Below, piece by piece: positions 1 through 9,591 of a stretch of DNA of 64,000 nucleotides. The stretch covers positions 111,938 to 175,937 of the forward strand of contig CAVWRA010000003.1 of NCBI GenBank assembly GCA_963757265.1, given 5' to 3'. Source of the stretch: CAIVVT01 sp963757265 (GTDB lineage Bacteria > Acidobacteriota > Terriglobia > Bryobacterales > Bryobacteraceae). Position 1 is the stretch's first letter. Every line of letters starts with the position of its first letter. The notes beneath the pieces were generated by a model that searched no databases, was not told the origin of the DNA, and worked only from the letters and a program-made list of their open reading frames with translations. The translations under genes were made by a program, and so were the position numbers.

Positions 1-2166
1 GCTGGTTCCACCATTTGGTCGCAGCCGGTTCCTTCCGCGGCCCCACCTACGGCACCTGTCAGGCCGGTCACCGACGACTATCACGGGACCAAGGTAGTCG
101 ATCCTTATCGCTACTTGGAGGATCTGAAGGACCCGGAAGTGCAAGCCTGGTTCAAGGGGCAGAACGAATACACCCGCGCCGTGCTGGCAGCCATCCCGGG
201 CCGCCAGCAACTGCTGGCGCGCATTCGTGAATTGGACCAGTCCGTTCCACGGGTCGGGGCGAGCCGGCTGCCCGAGGACCGCTACTCCATCTGGAAAATG
301 CTGCCTACCGACGATGTCGGGAAGATCTACCTGCGGCAGGGGCTGACCGGCGAGGACCGGCTGCTGGTCGATCCACGGAAAATCGTCCTCACGCCCGCCA
401 ACCAGGTGAAGGGCAAGAACCAGATTCTGGGGTGCCGGGTCTCGGACGATACCCGGTACGTCGTCTGCGGGATCATGCCGGGCGGTTCGGAGGAGAACTC
501 GGAGTTGCGCGCGATCGAAGTTGAAACAGGGCGGGAAACCGGCGACGTGATTTCGCGCGGCGTGGGCGCCGAAGCGTGGGAGCCATACTGGCTGCCGGAC
601 AACCGCTCGTTCGTTTATGGCCGCCTGCAGGAGCTGCCGCCTGGCGCGCCGGCGGCGGAAGTGCGGCAGAAGGTCCGCAGCTACCTGCACGTGCTTGGCA
701 CTCAGGCGGCCCAGGACCGGCCGGTGTTTGGCTATGGGGTGGTGCCCTCGATCGAGGTCGATCCCAGTCTCATCGCCTCGGTGGAAACGCAACGCGGCGC
801 GCGCTACGCGCTGGGCGTGCTGAATGGGAGCGTCACTCCCAACAGCGCCTACTACATCGCCGCGGTGGACTCGATCGGCAAGCCCGGCACTGAGTGGCGC
901 AAGGTGGCGGATTTCGACGACGGCGTGACGCGGGTCGTGGTGCATGGCGACGACCTGTACCTGCTGACTTACAAGGATGCTCCGCGCTACAAGGTGATCC
1001 GCGTGGATGCACGCCACCCCGACCTGGCAACGGCTGAGACGGTGGTGCCGCCGGGCGAGTCCGTCGTCATCGGTATCGGGGCCGCGCAGGATGCGCTGTA
1101 CGTGCAGCTGCGGGAAGGAGGCCCGATGCGCGTGTTGAGAGTGCCCTATGGGCCGAAGCCGGCGCCGGAGCGCCTCGCGTTGCCGTTCGAGGGCACGGTG
1201 GAGGTGGGCACGGATCCCAGGCTGCCGGGGGCGCTGCTGTACATGACTTCGTGGATTAGGGGCTTCCAGATTTATGCATACGATCCGCAGACGAAACAGG
1301 TGACCGATACCAAGCTGCAGCCGGCCGGCCCGTTTGACGATCCGCCCAATCTCGAGTCGCACGAGGTGAAAGTGCGGAGCCACGATGGGACGCAGGTGCC
1401 GCTCTCCATCGTTCACGCGAAGGGCCTGAAGCGCGACGGCTCGAACCCCGCACTGCTGGATGGCTACGGCGGTTACGGCTATTCAATCGACCCGTACTTC
1501 GATCCCATACAGCTCGCCTGGCTCGAAAAAGGAGGAGTGTACGCCGTGTGCCATGTGCGTGGCGGCGGCGAGTACGGCGAGGAGTGGCACCTGGCCGGGA
1601 AGGGGCCAACCAAGCCGAACACGTGGCGCGACTTCATCGCTTGCGCGCAGTACCTGATCGACCAGAAATACACGTCGCCGGCCAAATTGGCCGGCGAGGG
1701 CGCGAGCGCGGGAGGCATCCTCATCGGGCGGGCGATCACGGAGCGGCCGGACCTGTTCGGCGCCGCGGTGATCGGCGTCGGATTGCTGGACACGCTGCGC
1801 TTCGAGTTGACCACTAACGGTGAAACGAACATTCCCGAGCTTGGCGGCGTAGAAACGGAGGCGGGGTTCCGCGCGCTGTACGAGATGAGCTCCTACCACC
1901 ATGTGAAGGACGGCACCGCTTACCCGGCGGTGCTGCTGACGACGGGCATCAACGATCCGCGGGTGGACTCCTGGTTGCCGGGCAAGATGACCGCCCGGCT
2001 GCAGGTCGCCACGGCCAGCGGCAAGCCGGTCCTGCTGAGGGTGGACTATGGGGGCGGCCACGGGGGAGGAAGCGGGAAGGAGCAATTCGAGCAGCGATTG
2101 GCCGACGAGTGGAGTTTCCTGCTGTGGCAGTTCGGCGTGCCCGAGTTTCAGCCGCAGAAGAAGTAA
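1..2166 (+). CDS. Prolyl oligopeptidase family serine peptidase (5' partial)
   Basis: The reading frame is open from base 1, so the start lies outside the window; 721 codons are visible. The first residues seen include DDYHGTKVVDPYRYLED, the usual beginning of the mature S9A prolyl oligopeptidase fold, so only the leader is probably missing. A beta-propeller region occupies about residues 90-430, and the alpha/beta hydrolase domain carries the nucleophile Ser569 in GEGASAGG, Asp652 in GINDPRVD and His687 in GGGHGGG (numbered from the window edge). The family cleaves short proline-containing peptides; Acidobacteriota often encode many secreted copies. The gene ends with TAA and no co-directional partner follows closely. 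An internal TTG at 115 is not the start because conserved sequence continues upstream of it. Confidence in the family is high, substrate unknown. Confidence 0.93.
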   Translation, partial: AGSTIWSQPVPSAAPPTAPVRPVTDDYHGTKVVDPYRYLEDLKDPEVQAWFKGQNEYTRAVLAAIPGRQQLLARIRELDQSVPRVGASRLPEDRYSIWKMLPTDDVGKIYLRQGLTGEDRLLVDPRKIVLTPANQVKGKNQILGCRVSDDTRYVVCGIMPGGSEENSELRAIEVETGRETGDVISRGVGAEAWEPYWLPDNRSFVYGRLQELPPGAPAAEVRQKVRSYLHVLGTQAAQDRPVFGYGVVPSIEVDPSLIASVETQRGARYALGVLNGSVTPNSAYYIAAVDSIGKPGTEWRKVADFDDGVTRVVVHGDDLYLLTYKDAPRYKVIRVDARHPDLATAETVVPPGESVVIGIGAAQDALYVQLREGGPMRVLRVPYGPKPAPERLALPFEGTVEVGTDPRLPGALLYMTSWIRGFQIYAYDPQTKQVTDTKLQPAGPFDDPPNLESHEVKVRSHDGTQVPLSIVHAKGLKRDGSNPALLDGYGGYGYSIDPYFDPIQLAWLEKGGVYAVCHVRGGGEYGEEWHLAGKGPTKPNTWRDFIACAQYLIDQKYTSPAKLAGEGASAGGILIGRAITERPDLFGAAVIGVGLLDTLRFELTTNGETNIPELGGVETEAGFRALYEMSSYHHVKDGTAYPAVLLTTGINDPRVDSWLPGKMTARLQVATASGKPVLLRVDYGGGHGGGSGKEQFEQRLADEWSFLLWQFGVPEFQPQKK

Positions 2167-2437
2167 GGCCGCTGCGACTGGTCTCGGCGCTGAATCGTCC
2201 AGACGACCCCCTGGGCGATGGGAGCTGCGGCGCGGTGGTACAACTGTGAGACGGAGCAGCCGCCTGTGCGATCGACGCGCTCGTGCTACGGCGTCCGCCG
2301 CGCCAACAACCACCCATTGCCTCCCAGAAGAAACGCCCCGTTAGCGACGCTTAGCGATTGGTCGGCAACTCAGTGTTCGAGGATCGTGCCCCGTAAGTGA
2401 CGTCGTCGAACAAATGGCCTGGGTTGGCGCGCACCAA
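2167..2437. other. Intergenic stretch, no gene seen
   Basis: The gap between the peptidase and the ABC transporter (2167-2768) carries only short, mutually overlapping reading frames without recognisable motifs. Its second part holds a dispersed repeat, listed separately; this first part shows nothing I can name. Confidence 0.5.
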
Positions 2438-2560
2438 GTTCTTACCGGTATTGGAACGCAGAATCGAACTGCTTCTGAATGGCTTGGCGGAGGCTGTTCA
2501 GCACGATCTTCAAGACGCCGGCTCCTGGCCCGAACGTTACCAATATTGACCCTTAACGCC
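2438..2560 (+). repeat. Dispersed repeat, copy 1 of 3 (3' end of an unknown ORF)
   Basis: About 120 bases here match 34297-34420 closely and 59290-59408 more loosely. Read in one frame the copies encode similar peptides (here FLPVLERRIELLLNGLAEAV, followed by about 17 more residues to a TGA), so this looks like the 3' end of a coding sequence copied to several places. The first two copies stop in the segment CAATATTGACCC / CCGATATTGACCC, which is also the junction motif found at other mobile-element boundaries in the window. The parent gene is not recognised. This copy lies about 210 bases upstream of the ABC transporter. Confidence 0.6.
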
Positions 2561-2768
2561 CTGGTAGTGAGAATGCCAACGGTTCCGGGCTCGTTACGCC
2601 GTAGCTTTGACCAAGTGGAACACAAGATCAAGGCTTGGGTACAGCAGGCTAGAATGGTGCGTGAAACTTGACTCAAAGACAGCAAGTTTCTTAGCTCAGC
2701 GAGCCTGGTGCCGTTCCAGGAAAATTGATCTTCGCGACCGATCGGCGGAGTTCCGCTACGGAAGCCGA

Positions 2769-4300
2769 ATGGAAAGCGATCTCATACTGCAGGCCAGGAA
2801 CCTCTCGAAGTCGTTCCCGGGCGTGAAAGCGCTCGACGACGTCAGTCTCGACGTCGAGCGAGGGCGCGTACATGCGGTCACGGGGGAAAACGGCGCGGGC
2901 AAATCGACCCTGATGAAAATCCTCATCGGCCTTCACGCGCCCGACAGCGGCGAGATCCTCTTCAATGGCCGCTCCGTCCGGCTCAGGAACCCGCACGAAG
3001 CGCTCCGGATGGGGATCTCCATGATTCACCAGGAACTGCTGCCGTTCCGCGATCTGACGGTGGCCGAGAACATCTGGATGGGACAGGAGCCGACCCGGTG
3101 GTTGCCCGGTTGGCTCGACAAGCCGGCCATGAACCGCGGAGCGCGGCGGCTGCTGGAGCGCCTCGGCGTCAGGCTGCCGCCCGTTACGCAAGATGCGAGA
3201 GCTCAGCGTGGCCGAGATGCAGACGGTCGAGATCGCCAAGGCGCTGGCCTGCCGCGCCGAAGTCATCATCATGGACGAACCGACTTCCGCGCTCTCCGAG
3301 CGGGAGGTGGAGGCGCTGTTCGACTTGATCCGCGACTTGAAGCGGCGCGGCGTGGCCGTCATCTACATCTCGCACAAGATGGACGAGATCTTCCGCCTGG
3401 CGGACACGATCACGGTGCTGCGCGACGGCCGCCACGTGGCCACCATGGGGACCGGCGAGATGGACGAAGACCGGCTGATCGCCCTGATGGTCGGGCGGCC
3501 GCTCGATGCCACGCCGCCGCGCGGCCGCCGCGAACCGAGGCGAAGTAGTGCTGGAAGTGTCGCGGCTGACCAAGGCAGGGAGGTTCCGCGAGGTGAGCTT
3601 CGCCTTGCGGCGCGGCGAGATCCTGGGCGTCACGGGGCTGATGGGCGCCGGACGGACCAGCCTTGTCAGCGCGATCTGCGGACTGGCGCCGGCGGAGGCC
3701 GGAGAAATCCGGGTGGGCGGCCGGGCGCCGCGGATTCGAATCCCGCGGGACGCCATCGCGCAGGTATCGCGGTGGTCACCGAGGACCGCAAGGAATACGG
3801 CCTGGTGCCCGCAATGTCCGTGAAGCACAACCTCACGCTCTCCAGCCTGGCAAGAGTGCTGCCGCGGCTGGATCATCGACCATCGCGCCGAGAACCGCGT
3901 GGCCGAGCGAGCAGATCCGCGCTTTCTCCATCAAGTCCCGCGAGCCGTGATCGCAGGGTGACGTCTCTCAGCGGCGGCAACCAGCAGAAGGTGGTGATCG
4001 CCAAGGCGCTGCTGACCGATCCTGCGATTCTGATACTCGACGAGCCGACCCGGGGCATCGACATCGGCGCCAAAGCCGAAATCTACGCCATCGATCAGGC
4101 GGCTTGCGCCCGAGGGCAAGGCCATCCTCATGGTGTCCTCCGAAATGAGCGAGATTCTGTCGCTCAGCGATCGCATCCTGGTCATGCGCGAAGGCCGCGT
4201 CAGCCGCCGAGCTGAGCCCCGAACACACCACGCAGGAGGAAATCATGAAATGGGCCATGCCCAAGCTGAACGAACCCAGGAGCGACAACTTCACGGCGGA
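2769..4300 (+). pseudogene. Ribose-type sugar ABC transporter ATPase (RbsA-like), multiply frameshifted
   Basis: The translation starts MESDLILQARNLSKSFPG with a GGAA Shine-Dalgarno-like sequence 5-8 bases upstream. It has the two-domain architecture of RbsA/MglA/XylG importers: a first nucleotide-binding domain with Walker A GENGAGKST and Walker B VIIMDEPTSAL, and a second with the degenerate GLMGAGRTSL, signature LSGGNQQKVV and ILILDEPTRGID. These pieces lie in different frames: jumps occur near 3192, 3536, 3760, 3870-3960, 4093 and 4205. Most jumps are explained by one added base; the one near 3760 needs one base removed. No single polypeptide can be made as written. It heads a transporter cluster with the permease and binding protein. 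The indel density is far above that of flanking genes, so it is either a decaying operon or a poorly assembled patch. Confidence 0.85.
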
Positions 4301-5230
4301 GTGCTGCCGTCCGGCATCAATGGGCCTGATCGCTCGCGCTGGTGCTGATATGCGCGGCGCTGTCCATCGCCCGGCCTGTCTTCCTGACCGCTCCCGAACC
4401 TGATCAACCTGGTCCGCCAGATTTCCATCAACGGCATTCTGGCCGTGGGCGTGACCTACGTGCTGCTGACCGGGCGGCGTGGATCTGTCGCTCGGCTCGC
4501 TGGTCGCTCTGACCGGCGTCGTGGCCGCCTCGTTTCGCCCACCCGGAGCAGTACCCGCCATCGGTGCCCGTGCTCCTGGGCGTGCTGGCCGGCGCGGCTT
4601 GCGGAGCCGTCAGCGGCTGTGGTGATCACCAAAGGCCGCGTGGCGCCGTTCATCGTCACGCTGGGCATGATGACGGCCGCGCGCGGCACTGGCGCTGGTC
4701 CTGAGCGGCGGCAGGCCGGTGTCGAACCTGAGCCGGGAGTTCACGCGCATGGGCAGCCGGCGACGTGGCCGGAATGCCCATCCCGATCCTCATCTTCTTT
4801 CGCGTGGCGCTGGCGTCGCATGTGTTTCTCAAGAACCTCAAGCTGGGGCGTTACATCTACGCCGTGGGCGGGAACGAGAACGCCGCCCGCGCTTCGGGAA
4901 TCAACGTGGACGCGATCAAGATGCTGGCCTACACGGTCTGCGGATCGCTGGCCGGACTGGCCGGCGTGGTGCTGGCCTCGCGCATCACCACCGGCCAGCC
5001 CAACGCGGGCGTCGGCTATGAGCTGGATGCCATCGCGGCGGCGGTGATCGGCGGCACCAGCCTGTCGGGCGGCGTGGGCGGCGTGGGCGGCACGATCCTG
5101 GGGGCGCTGTTGATGGGCGTGATCAACAACGGTCTCGACCTCCTGAATGTGTCTTCCTACTATCAGCAGATCGTGAAAGGGGCTGATCATCGTGGGCGCG
5201 GTGTGGATGGACAGGAGACCGGGAAAGATG
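4301..5230 (+). pseudogene. Ribose-type ABC transporter permease (RbsC-like), frameshifted
   Basis: Pieced together across frames, this encodes the BPD_transp_2 permease family: GVLPSGINGLIA at the start, then INGILAVGVTYVLLTGG and VDLSLGSLVALTGVVAA, GRVAPFIVTLGMMTAARG, YAVGGNENAARASGI, and a C-terminal part with VIGGTSLSGGVGGVGGTILG and GVINNGLDLLNVSSYYQQIV. These are the hallmark stretches of RbsC, which forms the inner-membrane channel for ribose or a related sugar. Frame changes are visible near 4340, 4385, 4468, 4535, 4610, 4690, 4750 and 5180. The end runs into the binding-protein start in the same frame, so the original stop (probably an overlap with ATGA at 5228) has been lost. The start at GTG 4301 follows a GGCGGA sequence but is only approximate. 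Confidence 0.83.
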
Positions 5231-6180
5231 AGCGGGAAGGCGGGCGGATGGATGCGCGGCGCGGCGCTGGCGGCAGTTGTGGCGTGCCTGGCATGCGGAC
5301 GTGGAACGCAGCGATCGGCGGCCAGAAAGCCGGATCGTGATCGGCGTCTCGCTTAATGAACCTCTCCAACGAGTTCATCGTGATGCTGAACAGGCTCGAT
5401 GGACGCCAAGGCCCGCGAGCTGGGCGTTCAACTGATCGTGAACGACGCCCAACGCGACGCCGCCACACAGGTCCGGCAGGTGGAGAACTTCGTCGCGCAG
5501 AAAGTGGATGCGATCATACTCAATCCGTGCGAGGTCGAGGCCAGCTTCCCCGGCGTGGACAAGGCCGCTTGCCGCCGGGATTCCGATCGTCAACGTCAAT
5601 TCCGAAACCCGATCCGCTCCGACGGCATTCGTCGGTTCGCGCGACGAAGAGTCGGGCCGCATCGCCATGGACTACATCGCCCAGCGGCTGGGCGGCCAGG
5701 GCAACGTCGTCATGATGCACGGATTCATGGGACAGGCCGCGCAGATCAAGCGCGACCAGGGCGCGCGGGAAATCCTGGCGCAGAATCCCGGCCTGAAGCT
5801 GCTGGCCGATCAAACCGCCGAGTGGGACCGCGCCAAGGCCATGGCCCTGATGGAGAACTGGATTCAGTCTTATGGCGCCCAGGATCGACGCCGTGTTCGC
5901 GCAAAACGACGAGATGGCCATGGGCGCGCTGATCGCTCTGGAGCAGGCCAGGATGAAAGACAAGGTCGTCGTGGTCGGCGTGGACGCGATCGCCGACGCG
6001 CTGCAGGCGGTCAAGCACGGACGGCTGGATGCGACCGTCTTCCAGGATGCTAAGGGCCAGGGCGCCACCGCCGTCGAGACCGCCTTTCACATCGTCCGCA
6101 AGCAGCCCTACGCCAAAGCGGCGTTCATGCCGTTTCAACTCGTGACCCGGGAAGACGTGGACCAGTTCCAGCGACGGTAG
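5228..6180 (+). pseudogene. Ribose-type periplasmic sugar-binding lipoprotein (RbsB-like), frameshifted
   Basis: The ATG at 5228 begins MSGKAGGWMRGAALAAVV followed by ACLACG, a lipoprotein signal with a cysteine lipobox. The rest matches the periplasmic binding protein family of ribose/galactose importers: IGVSL, NEFIVMLNRL, QLIVNDAQRDAATQVRQVEN, FVAQKVDAIILNPC, AAGIPIVNVN, a conserved central region, IDAVFAQNDEMAMGALIAL and a C-terminus ending VTREDVDQFQRR before TAG. The coding sequence changes frame near 5335-5360, 5397, 5573 and 5885, each explained by one extra base, often just before ATG or ATC. It is the third gene of the cluster and would deliver the sugar to the permease. As written it is not translatable in full; about 100 C-terminal residues remain open from 5872. 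Confidence 0.85.
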
Positions 6181-6294
6181 GACCGTGCGCGGTGGCAGTT
6201 CCTGTCCTTGCCTGGCCCGAACATTTCAGTGGCATCCTGTACAAGAGCCGCATTCCCTAAGATAAACATTTCAGTCACGAAGTGTTTCTGCACG

Positions 6295-6939
6295 GAAGGA
6301 GGCGGCTTTCGCTTTGAAGGAGTGTACCCAAGTCAGCTTCGATTTAGAAGCCCATTTTGCGCCAGATGGAGCGGGCTTGACGGCGGCACGATCACTTCCG
6401 ACGCCGGCACGCTGCTGCTGCAGCAAGTCGCCCGGCCATCGACCTTGTAACCGGTAATGACAGAGAGGGTATTCAGTGGACGGAAGCCCGGTCGGGATTG
6501 CCGGCGCCCGGCCGATCGCTGTCGCGGAATCCCCTCACAAGGAGGGAACGCGCAAGACCTCCTTTCGGGCATGAGATCCGAAGATTCCCCAGGCCGACGG
6601 CTCAGTGAACGGCTACCGAGAACACGAAATAACGCGGCCACGCGTGACGAGACGTGGTTCCGCAGTAGAGCGTATCGCGCATTCCGTTCCAGCAAGGTGC
6701 GACTGTGGCTGAACCTGATCGCCTACAATCTGGCAAACCTCTGGCGGCGGCTGGTGCTGCCGGAGAAGATCGAGAACTGGTCGCTGACCAGCTTGTAGCT
6801 GCGGCTGGTGAAGACCGGGGGCAGGCTGGTCAAGCACTCCCGTTACTACTCGCTGATGCTGGCCGAGAGCCATCTCACACGGCGGTTGTTCGGGAGCATG
6901 GTTCGGCGGATCGATGCGCTGGCGGTGGCGACCGGGTAG
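6295..6939 (+). pseudogene. IS1380-family transposase remnant (internal deletion, amber codon)
   Basis: Near 6310-6430 the frame gives GLDGGTITSDAGTLLLQQVA, the conserved N-terminal region of IS1380-type DDE transposases. From about 6680 the frame gives FRSSKVRLWLNLIAYNLANL and then LVLPEKIENWSLTSL, the family's C-terminal end, finishing AVATG with TAG at 6937. The whole catalytic middle is missing, so this cannot transpose. A TAG at 6796 replaces the CAG found in the other copies (SLQQRLVKTGG). Bases 6612-6634 carry the junction motif TACCGAGAACACGAAATAACG-like sequence, which precedes the C-terminal part in three copies. It lies between the sugar transporter and the nitrilase gene. Confidence 0.75.
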
Positions 6940-7150
6940 CAGGAGGGCGGTGACCCCAGCGAAATCAGGCGACCAGGACGTGTTTATGGGAATCACTGAG
7001 AAGATGTTGTTTCCTGGTTTTCAATTATTGTGGCGGGTGGAATTTGGCGCTTGGCAGAGCCAAAAAAGGCTCCCGGAGAAAGAACTGCGGTTCGGAGGAT
7101 CAAGACTCGGGGGTTGTGATACGCTGAGCCCGATCCAGGAGCCAAAATCC
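6940..7150 (+). repeat. Conserved tail of the IS1380 remnant (right end), upstream of nitrilase
   Basis: This non-coding block follows the transposase stop and is shared with 36210-36450, 59725-59985 and, on the minus strand, 43636-43878 and 56985-57165. It ends in GATCCAGGAGCCAAAATCC, close to the end-motif GCCAAAATGGAAATCC of the other copies, which is probably the terminal repeat of the element. It resembles the minus-strand copy at 56985-57165 especially closely. The nitrilase start is 94 bases beyond its end, so any outward promoter in the tail would read into that gene. Confidence 0.6.
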
Positions 7151-7243
7151 TCGATAGAATCGATCGGGGACATTCACTGCGCCGGGCGCCTTTGCTGCGC
7201 GGGCGTAATCTGAGGGACGCATTCACTTTGGAGGGGAAACAAA

Positions 7244-8332
7244 ATGGAACAGAATGAGATGACTCGGCGCGGCTTTCTGGCTCAGGCAGCTGCCGTTGGC
7301 GCGACAACGCCTCTTGCCGGCGAGAAGTTATCGGCCGGCGTTGGTCATTCTGAATCTTCATCGCCCCGATGCGATGAGAGCGATACGCTCAAGATTGCGC
7401 TTCTGCAAATGAATTCAGCCATCGTCAATTGGGAGGCCACGCCAACCTGGAAGATGATATGGATGGATGCGGCCGCGGTGAAGGAGCGCCAGGGGAAGAA
7501 TCTTCAAAAGGCCGATGATTTCTGCCGCAAAGCAGCGGCGCTTGGCGCGGACATCGCGCTTTTTCCCGAGATGTGGAACATCGGCTATTCCGCCTTCGAC
7601 GATAAGCAGCCGAACGCCAAGGAAGACTGGCTGGCATTGGCGGTGGACAACGACAGCGACTATGTGCGTCACTTCAGCTCGCTGGCCCGGGAATTAAACA
7701 TGGCGATCGCGGTGACCTATCTGCAGAAGTGGAATCCCGCCCCGCGGAACACCGTTTCCATCATCGCCCGCTCGGGAGAGATTGTTCTGACCTACGCGAA
7801 GGTTCACACCTGCGAGTTTCTGGCAACCGAGGCTTCCCTGACTCCGGGAGATGAGTTTCCAGTTTGCGTGCTGGACACCAAAGCCGGCCCGGTGAAGGTC
7901 GGATGCATGATCTGCTACGATCGCGAGTTTCCTGAGCCCGCGCGCATCCTCATGTTGAACGGAGCTGAGTTAGTCCTGGTTCCAAACGCTTGCGGAATAG
8001 ACCAGATGAGGATCGATCAGCTTAAGACCCGCGCATTTGAAAATGCGGTTGCCATGGCAATGACGAATTATGGCAGCCTTCCATTTGACGGAAACTCAGT
8101 AGCCTTCGACGCCACCGGCAAGAGCCTGGTTCAACCCGTCAGCAACGGTGAAGAGCGTGTTCTGGTCGCTCGATTGAGTCTGGGTGAGATGAGGGAACAT
8201 CGGAAGACCACCTTTTGGGGGAATGCCTTTCGCCGCCCGCGCAAATATAAGCAACTCGTCTCCGACGAGGTTGACCCGGTCTTCGCGAGAAAGGATTTCT
8301 TCAAGCGGCCATTCGATCGGCAAAGCCGATAA
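7244..8332 (+). CDS. Tat-exported carbon-nitrogen hydrolase (nitrilase superfamily amidohydrolase)
   Basis: The 362-residue product hydrolyses a C-N bond of an amide, nitrile or carbamoyl substrate that cannot be named from sequence. The catalytic triad of the superfamily is complete: Glu109 in FPEMWNIGY, Lys186 in YAKVHTCEF and Cys224 in MICYDREFPEPAR. The N-terminus MTRRGFLAQAAAVGA is a twin-arginine signal, so it should act outside the cytoplasm, which is less usual for this family. The start at ATG 7244 has GGAGGGG eight bases upstream. An alternative start is the ATG four codons later. The C-terminal part (FWGNAFRRPRKY) resembles N-carbamoylputrescine amidase-like relatives. It stands alone between an IS1380 tail and an IS-rich gap. 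Confidence 0.9.
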   Translation: MEQNEMTRRGFLAQAAAVGATTPLAGEKLSAGVGHSESSSPRCDESDTLKIALLQMNSAIVNWEATPTWKMIWMDAAAVKERQGKNLQKADDFCRKAAALGADIALFPEMWNIGYSAFDDKQPNAKEDWLALAVDNDSDYVRHFSSLARELNMAIAVTYLQKWNPAPRNTVSIIARSGEIVLTYAKVHTCEFLATEASLTPGDEFPVCVLDTKAGPVKVGCMICYDREFPEPARILMLNGAELVLVPNACGIDQMRIDQLKTRAFENAVAMAMTNYGSLPFDGNSVAFDATGKSLVQPVSNGEERVLVARLSLGEMREHRKTTFWGNAFRRPRKYKQLVSDEVDPVFARKDFFKRPFDRQSR

Positions 8333-8814
8333 GAGTCTGTCCGGCCAACGAATGCCGGCCTCCAACCGCACTTCCCAGTGAAGGGACAGGAGGGAATGGA
8401 ACGCACCCCAAGGGCGGCAATGCGAGACGGATTGACAGGGGGGTGCCTGCTTTTGTAGGGTTGCTCTTTCATTGAAACGCAGCTTCCCTGAGTATGACTC
8501 CTAAAAGGTCTTACGCCCCTCCAGAAGGGAGGGGTCGAGACCGAATAGAGCAAACAGACATACCCGATTAAGTTAGGTACTCCCAAAAAAGAAGATGTGA
8601 ACGGAAGAAAACTGGCGCGGGGCGCGAATTTCCGATGAGTTGGAAACGGTCTACTCGAAGCGGTACCCAAATGATGAGTCCCATGTGTAGAGCTGTCGAG
8701 CTCACTCAATCATCGGGACAACAATCGGGACAACAATTTGCTGATCATTCGTAGAAGAGGGAAGCCGGGGCAGCCTGAGAGTCTGTCGGAATGAACGGTT
8801 CCGCGGAGAGCGTA
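8333..8814. other. Intergenic stretch with short repeats
   Basis: No gene is convincing here. A 13-base unit ATCGGGACAACAA is present twice in tandem near 8712-8737. GAGTCTGTC occurs at 8336 and again as GAGTCTGTCGGA near 8779; the latter equals the terminal sequence of the IS1182 element further on, so an old IS end is possible. Confidence 0.45.
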
Positions 8815-8827
8815 CTAGATTCTGTCG

Positions 8828-9229
8828 TCACGAGATGCTCGCCCAGATTGCGATACACCGGATATAGACGGCAGCGAGGAAGGAAGCACTGTTTTTGGCG
8901 TACCGCGTAGCAATTCCACGCCATCGTTTCAGGTGCAGGAAGGCATTCTCCACCAGATGCCTCAGCTTGTACAGGTCCCGATCATAGGTGTGTTGTAGCT
9001 TGCGGCGGCCTTGGGGCGGTATGACGGGCTCCATGCCCTGCCGGCGTGCCTGGGCCAGGATGGCGTCCGTGTCGTAACCCCGGTCAGCCAACAGGTTCTG
9101 GGCTGTAAGTCCTTCAATTAGAAGACTAGCTTGCGTACAATCCGCAGTGGGACCTGGCGTAATAACAACTCGGACCGGCAGACCATGCGCATCCACGGCC
9201 AAGTGTAGCTTTGTGTTGAGCCCCCTTTT
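8828..9229 (-). CDS. IS5-family transposase, downstream frame (OrfB, by -1 frameshift)
   Basis: This frame supplies the catalytic C-terminal half: GLNTKLHLAVDAHGLPVRVV, LLADRGYDTDAI with the second Asp, and YDRDLYKLRHLVENAFLHLK with the catalytic Glu, ending IAIWASIS. It overlaps OrfA and has no good start of its own near the join. The frames meet at AAAAGGGGG, where a -1 slip joins GRTKG to the KRGLNT reading; programmed frameshifting of this kind is established for IS5-type elements. The stop lies 13 bases from the left end of the element. Length and motifs fit an active enzyme. Confidence 0.88.
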   Translation of the reverse strand, partial: KRGLNTKLHLAVDAHGLPVRVVITPGPTADCTQASLLIEGLTAQNLLADRGYDTDAILAQARRQGMEPVIPPQGRRKLQHTYDRDLYKLRHLVENAFLHLKRWRGIATRYAKNSASFLAAVYIRCIAIWASIS

Positions 9230-9591
9230 GTGCGGCCCATTTCCTGGTTGCCGCCCCGCGCTCCGGTGCCATGCGGGTGGACCTTGATGTGGCTGGCGTC
9301 GATCATCAGCCACTCAAAATCCGGCTGATCGATCAAGCGCTCCAGCAGAGCTTCCCACGTGCCCTTGTCGCGCCAGCGGCAGAAGCGGCGATGGGTGTTC
9401 TTCCAGTCCCCGTAGTCGGGCGGCAAATCGCGCCACGGGGCCCCCGTGCGGAGGATCCAGAAAACGGCATTGATGAAGCGGCGGTTGTCTCGCCCGATAC
9501 CGCCCCAAGTGCCTTTTCTGCCAGGGAGATGTGGCTCCAGAATGGACCACACGCGATCCGTAATGTCATGCCGCCGATGGGCCAACTTCAT
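9118..9591 (-). CDS. IS5-family transposase, upstream frame (OrfA)
   Basis: The frame begins MKLAHRRHDITDRVWSILEP and continues with GRDNRRFINAVFWILRTG and GAPWRDLPPDYGDWKN, the N-terminal DUF4096-type domain of IS427-group transposases, then FEWLMIDASHIKVHPHG, which holds the first catalytic Asp. The conserved sequence leaves this frame at the run AAAAGGGGG (9221-9229 on the minus strand) and continues in the -1 frame as OrfB. The last 40 or so residues of the OrfA product are therefore probably not part of the active fusion. The start ATG at 9591 lies about 55 bases inside the element's end. Confidence 0.9.
   Translation of the reverse strand: MKLAHRRHDITDRVWSILEPHLPGRKGTWGGIGRDNRRFINAVFWILRTGAPWRDLPPDYGDWKNTHRRFCRWRDKGTWEALLERLIDQPDFEWLMIDASHIKVHPHGTGARGGNQEMGRTKGGSTQSYTWPWMRMVCRSELLLRQVPLRIVRKLVF

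Noticed and set aside
1483..2313. Long open frame antisense to the prolyl oligopeptidase
   Set aside because: It is a GC-skew shadow of the real gene: Arg/Pro/His-rich, without motifs or a ribosome binding site.
2414..2671. 85-codon frame from ATG 2414 as a separate small gene
   Set aside because: It reads the dispersed repeat in a frame that is not the one conserved among copies.
8131..8709. 192-codon minus-strand frame overlapping the nitrilase 3' end
   Set aside because: No motif, no homologous feel, and the overlap with a well supported gene makes it implausible.
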